From Actinomycetes bacterium (GTDB lineage: Bacteria; Actinomycetota; Acidimicrobiia; Spongiisociales; UBA5794), in NCBI GenBank assembly GCA_024640745.1, contig JAHEEL010000083.1, forward strand, positions 1 through 9,386: a stretch of 9,386 bases of DNA. The letters are read 5' to 3'. Shown here piece by piece: positions 6,502 to 9,386 of this stretch. The notes beneath the pieces were generated by a model. It was not told the origin of the DNA. It saw only the letters and a program-made list of their open reading frames with translations, and ran no database searches. Both the position numbers and the translations under genes were made by a program. Position 1 is the first letter of the stretch, and every line of letters begins with the position of its first letter.

Positions 6502-6531
6502 GGGTGGCCGGACCCGAGGGCCCGGCCACCC
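6502..6531 (-). terminator. Intercistronic hairpin between the binding-protein gene and livF
   Basis: A perfect 10-base inverted repeat, GGGTGGCCGG (6502-6511) with CCGGCCACCC (6522-6531), with three further C-G pairs possible inside it. It lies 20 bases beyond the binding-protein stop and 21 bases before livF. On the leftward mRNA no U tract follows the stem, and an A-rich stretch precedes it, so full termination is unlikely. Such stems after binding-protein genes are known to protect the 3' end or partly attenuate read-through, giving more binding protein than ATPase. That role is inferred. Confidence 0.55.
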
Positions 6532-6551
6532 GGCTGCTTTTTCGTTTCTGT

Positions 6552-7961
6552 CTAGAAGGTCCAGCAGGCTTCCTGGAAGTCGAAGCCCTCGGCGGTCGGT
6601 CCCACGAACGCGGGCTCGACGGTCACCACTCCGGAACCACCAGAGAGGAGATCCTCCTGACTCGGCCGGTAGAGCGAGATGGTACGTTGAACCTGGTCAG
6701 CCGTTGAGCCGGTGTAGGTCTCAGCCGGGGCCATCCCCATGAACTCCATGTTGTCGAACGAGTAGAGAGCGTTGTACACGCCTTCACGCGTCATGTCGCC
6801 ATTCTCATAGGCCTTGCGAAGCGCGTTCTCGACGATCATCGCTTCGTAGACACCGAGGCTGACGTAGTCCTTCAGCGGCTCCTCGAGACCCGCCTCTTCG
6901 TAGAGTTGGCGCACGAGATCCATACCGGCAGAGTCGGTGTCCCACGCCTGAATATAGAAGCCGCCGTACCAGTCGCGCTGAATCGGCTCAGCGATCGGCG
7001 AGTCGGGACCGATGAATGCCGGGTTGAACGTGGGGCCTCCGCCTGACCACATCGCCACGAATCCCGAAGCCACGGCGGTGCCGTATACCTCGGCGAACGT
7101 CGTCGGCGTAGTGGTCACGAATACGAGATCCGCACCCGACGCGGCAATGGCGGCACCTATCGGCGTGTTGTCCTGACCCGGGAGAATCTTCCCAACGCCG
7201 GCGTCAACGACATTGACACCGTTGACCTCGGCCCACTTCTGGGCACCGGCCATCGAGTCGAGACCGAAGTCGCCGGGAAGTGAAGCGATTGCAAGCGTCG
7301 GCGCGTCAACCCCGGACTCATCCTTCATCCAATCGAGGATGCTCATCGATTCGAGGCAATACGGCGCACCATTGTGCACGATCCCCGGAGCGATGTTGGT
7401 GTCCGTCCAGCCCGAGTACCACGCCGCAGGGACGAGGATCATGCTGTCCTCGGCGAGGTCTGCCGCGATGGCGAGGTTCGCGACCGATCCCGTGCCGTGG
7501 CTGATTGCGACGACCTGATCGCGGATCTCTGCGTATGCAGCGGCGGTCAACTCGGGGTCGTACTGCGTGTCGCGCGTCTCCATCTCGACCATGAGACCGT
7601 CACCGATCCCGCCGTTGGCGTTCACGTAGTCCCAATACATGTCCTGCCCGGCGATGATTGGATTGACGAGCGCCGAGAATGCGGGGCTCGTCAGGTCCGC
7701 CAACTGGCCAATCGTGATCGTCTTGGCCTCGAGATCGACGCCGAAGTCGACCGCGATCTCCATCGGCTCGTCCGGGGCCGCCGTCGTCGCCGTGGTCGTG
7801 GTTGTGGTTGTTTCTTCGCCGCCGCTTTCTGCTGCGGTCGTCGTCGTTGCCTCTCCGCCGCTTTCTGCTGCGGTCGTCGTCGTGTCGTCGCTGTCGCTAC
7901 TGCACGCGGCAGCGATAAGTGCCAGCACCAGCAACAGCACGAAGATCCTTGCTTGCTTCAT
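6552..7961 (-). CDS. HAAT-family solute-binding lipoprotein, LivK-like
   Basis: A 469-residue extracytoplasmic binding protein that would deliver substrate to the LivHM permease. Residues 1-19 are a lipoprotein signal peptide (K, R, then a hydrophobic core) and Cys20 in A-A-A-C-S-S is the lipidation site; -3 is Ala rather than the usual Leu. Residues about 21-65 are a Ser/Asp then Thr/Glu/Gly linker with two 12-residue repeats and a run of seven Thr. The binding domain starts near T-I-T-I-G-Q-L-A-D-L-T and shows the periplasmic-binding-protein type I pattern (PF13458): G-G-I-G-D-G, then Y-D-P-E-L-T, then G-x-D-L-V-F-V and a Y-E-A-M-I-V-E-N-A-L-R-K-A helix near the end. Cys202 and Cys466 are the only other cysteines and might form a disulfide. 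ATG 7961 has a strong AAGGAGG. Substrate is unknown: branched-chain amino acids, other amino acids, amides or aromatic acids are all possible. Confidence 0.93.
   Translation of the reverse strand: MKQARIFVLLLVLALIAAACSSDSDDTTTTAAESGGEATTTTAAESGGEETTTTTTTATTAAPDEPMEIAVDFGVDLEAKTITIGQLADLTSPAFSALVNPIIAGQDMYWDYVNANGGIGDGLMVEMETRDTQYDPELTAAAYAEIRDQVVAISHGTGSVANLAIAADLAEDSMILVPAAWYSGWTDTNIAPGIVHNGAPYCLESMSILDWMKDESGVDAPTLAIASLPGDFGLDSMAGAQKWAEVNGVNVVDAGVGKILPGQDNTPIGAAIAASGADLVFVTTTPTTFAEVYGTAVASGFVAMWSGGGPTFNPAFIGPDSPIAEPIQRDWYGGFYIQAWDTDSAGMDLVRQLYEEAGLEEPLKDYVSLGVYEAMIVENALRKAYENGDMTREGVYNALYSFDNMEFMGMAPAETYTGSTADQVQRTISLYRPSQEDLLSGGSGVVTVEPAFVGPTAEGFDFQEACWTF
7819..7883 (-). repeat. Two perfect 29-base direct repeats in the lipoprotein linker
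   Basis: Bases 7819-7847 and 7855-7883 are identical over 29 bases, offset by 36, which equals 12 codons. They encode two copies of T-T-T-A-A-E-S-G-G. Identity at wobble positions points to a recent in-frame duplication. The linker tethers the binding domain to its lipid anchor, so length changes should be tolerated. Confidence 0.85.
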
Positions 7962-7965
7962 GTTT

Positions 7966-7972
7966 CCTCCTT
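7966..7972 (-). promoter_or_regulatory. Strong ribosome-binding site of the binding-protein gene
   Basis: AAGGAGG on the minus strand, four bases before ATG 7961. It is the best Shine-Dalgarno in the window and fixes the start; the frame is otherwise open upstream across livM. It fits the need for excess binding protein. Confidence 0.85.
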
Positions 7973-8014
7973 CGGTCCGACCTCGCGCCGTGGCCAGCGG
8001 CAGTCGAACACGTG

Positions 8015-9253
8015 CTAGTAGGTGAATGGCCATGACTTCCAGTAGTTGCGGATCCGAATCCAGATGCCGTAGAGGCCCAGAGGTTCGAAGATGAGAAACC
8101 CGATCAGCAGGAGGCCGTACAGCACCACGTTGAATTGAGCCACATTGAGACCCGGCGAGGTGCCCGGGAGCGTTGAGACGATCCCCGGATCCTCCATCCC
8201 GGTGGACACGAAGACGCCGGAGATGGTGGAGAGGAGGCCGGTCCCGGATTCGACCGTAGATGCCAGTAATCCCGTGAAGTCCTGTACGAGGCGGGGCAGG
8301 ATGATCACGAATGCGGCGCCGAGCAACGTGCCCGACACCGTTCCGAGGCCGCCGATGAGCAGAATCGCCACGAACTGGATGGACATGAGCAGTGAGAACC
8401 CTTCCGGTACGAGACGGCCAAGAAACGCGCCCAGCAGTGCGCCGGTCACGCCGGCGAAGGCCGACGAGAGTGCGAATGCGATCACCTTGTTTCGCGTATC
8501 GGCGACGCCCATTACCTCCGCGGCAATGTCCCGATCGCGAATCGACATGAACGCCCGGCCGATCCTGGTTCGCTGGATGTTCTTCGCAACGATGATTGCC
8601 ACGACGAGGAAGACCACAAGCAGGAGGTAGGTCTTTGCCTCGCTCGTCATTTCGATGCCAAACCATGGACCGTCCGTCGAGAAATCGAGGAACGGCGTGT
8701 CTTCCTTCCAGATGCGGAGCGCGAATGCTGGGAACTCCCGCCCCGCCTGGGCGCCGCCCGTCATTGCCACCACGCTGCGGAAGATCCACTCCCCGATGAA
8801 CACAAGACCGAGTGTGACGATGGCGAGGTAGATGCCTCGTACGCGAACGGCCACGGGGGCGATGAGCGCACCGACCAGAGCGGCGACCAATCCTGAAGCG
8901 GGTAGCCAAATCCAGATCGGCAACGCGAGACCCCAGAGTGTCCTGCTGGCCTCGCCGCCGAGAATGACGGCTGTGTAGGCGCCAACTCCGACGAAGAATG
9001 CATGGCCGAGCGACACCTGACCGGCGAGCCCCGAGAGGATGTGCAGTCCGAGCGCGCCGATGGCGTAGACAGCGACGCGGCTCAGGATCGTCAGCCAGTC
9101 GCTGTCGGCAAGGAAGCTCAGCCCAGGGACGACATCGAACGGGATGAGCGCGAGGCAGAGGAGAAACACGAGAGCGGCGGTCTTCTGCGTCCACGTGGGC
9201 AGCAGCGCCACCTCGGAGGCGTAGGAGGTGTAGAGGCGGGGTCGGGATCTCAT
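8015..9253 (-). CDS. livM: HAAT-family ABC transporter permease, LivM type
   Basis: A 412-residue membrane permease with eight to ten hydrophobic segments (PF02653). The diagnostic stretch L-S-G-L-A-G-Q-V-S-L-G-H-A-F-F, then G-V-G-A-Y-T-A, lies in the N-terminal third. The ATPase-contact region reads S-I-R-D-R-D-I-A-A-E-V-M-G-V, followed by A-F-A-G-V-T-G-A-L-L-G and G-G-L-G-T-V-S-G-T-L-L-G-A-A-F near the C-terminus. It should pair with LivH to form the translocation pore. Long hydrophilic loops sit around residues 170-200 and 325-355, both predicted outside helices. ATG 9253 overlaps the livH stop as ATGA and has GAGGAG 11 bases upstream; the frame is open beyond it, but that part is livH in another frame. 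53 bases follow before the binding-protein ATG. At 412 residues it is longer than many LivM proteins, but within the family range. Confidence 0.95.
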   Translation of the reverse strand: MRSRPRLYTSYASEVALLPTWTQKTAALVFLLCLALIPFDVVPGLSFLADSDWLTILSRVAVYAIGALGLHILSGLAGQVSLGHAFFVGVGAYTAVILGGEASRTLWGLALPIWIWLPASGLVAALVGALIAPVAVRVRGIYLAIVTLGLVFIGEWIFRSVVAMTGGAQAGREFPAFALRIWKEDTPFLDFSTDGPWFGIEMTSEAKTYLLLVVFLVVAIIVAKNIQRTRIGRAFMSIRDRDIAAEVMGVADTRNKVIAFALSSAFAGVTGALLGAFLGRLVPEGFSLLMSIQFVAILLIGGLGTVSGTLLGAAFVIILPRLVQDFTGLLASTVESGTGLLSTISGVFVSTGMEDPGIVSTLPGTSPGLNVAQFNVVLYGLLLIGFLIFEPLGLYGIWIRIRNYWKSWPFTY

Positions 9254-9386
9254 ACGCGCCGGATCTCCTCGGTCCCGAACAGGCCGTACGGACGTACGAG
9301 CAGCACCACCAGCATGACGATGTACGGCATCACCCCGGAGAAGCCAACGCCGAGGAACGACCACGTCGCGCCGGTCAGATAGACAC
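9250..9386 (-). CDS. livH: HAAT-family ABC transporter permease, LivH type, C-terminal fragment
   Basis: The last 44 codons and stop of a gene that begins beyond the right edge. The peptide has a hydrophobic helix (M-P-Y-I-V-M-L-V-V-L-L-V) followed by R-P-Y-G-L-F-G-T-E-E-I-R-R-V. A final helix followed by R-P-x-G-L-F-G is the standard C-terminus of LivH/BraD permeases. The stop TGA (9252-9250) overlaps the livM ATG by 4 bases, the usual livH-livM coupling, which supports both frame and family. The frame is missed by a simple start-to-stop ORF search because its start lies outside the window. Confidence 0.88.
   Translation of the reverse strand, partial: VYLTGATWSFLGVGFSGVMPYIVMLVVLLVRPYGLFGTEEIRRV

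Noticed and set aside
5693..6529. Upstream extension of the livG frame (about 279 codons before ATG 5692)
   Set aside because: It overlaps livF in another frame and is Arg/Gly/Pro-rich with no ABC similarity; family alignment and the ATGA overlap both place the start at 5692.
5719..6555. A 278-codon plus-strand open frame over livF
   Set aside because: It is antisense to livF, has no domain and no ribosome-binding context; a composition shadow.
7962..9194. Upstream extension of the binding-protein frame (about 411 codons)
   Set aside because: It is a shadow of livM. The signal peptide, lipobox and strong AAGGAGG place the true start at 7961.

Overview
The window is about 9.4 kb of GC-rich DNA (roughly 60% by eye) with tightly packed genes, almost all on the minus strand. 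It most resembles an actinomycete, probably class Acidimicrobiia. The evidence is a YlbL-type PDZ/Lon protein near a UPF0182 membrane protein, a class E-like sortase, a DivIVA-domain coiled-coil protein, and a solute-binding lipoprotein whose mature end is a Thr/Gly/Glu-rich linker. No single marker fixes the genus.

Right part (9386 to 4865, minus strand): a branched-chain/hydrophobic amino-acid type (HAAT) ABC transporter operon in the order livH (C-terminal end only), livM, solute-binding lipoprotein, livF, livG. livH/livM and livF/livG overlap by 4 bases (ATGA). The binding-protein gene sits in the middle with the best ribosome-binding site, and a strong hairpin separates it from livF. The substrate cannot be read from the sequence.

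Middle (4116 to 4715, plus strand): a solitary bioY gene, the membrane S component of a biotin importer. It is the only plus-strand gene I support. It converges on livG across about 150 bases holding a GC-rich hairpin and repeated GAGAC words, and diverges from the sortase gene across 61 bases.

Left part (4054 to 1, minus strand): an envelope-related run of a small membrane-anchored sortase, a YlbL-type PDZ/Lon serine protease, a 685-residue DivIVA-domain coiled-coil protein, and the start of a UPF0182 membrane protein. Spacings of 40, 51 and 26 bases would suit one transcript.

The most unusual item is the 685-residue protein at 154-2211. It begins like DivIVA, continues as a long coiled coil and a Pro/Glu linker with three diverged 23-residue repeats, and ends in a four-cysteine module (CxxC and CxC) that looks like the C-terminal domain of phage Mu gpF/SPP1 gp7 head-morphogenesis proteins. 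A polar-scaffold front end with a phage-type tail end, inside a chromosomal envelope cluster, is the best candidate here for something undescribed.
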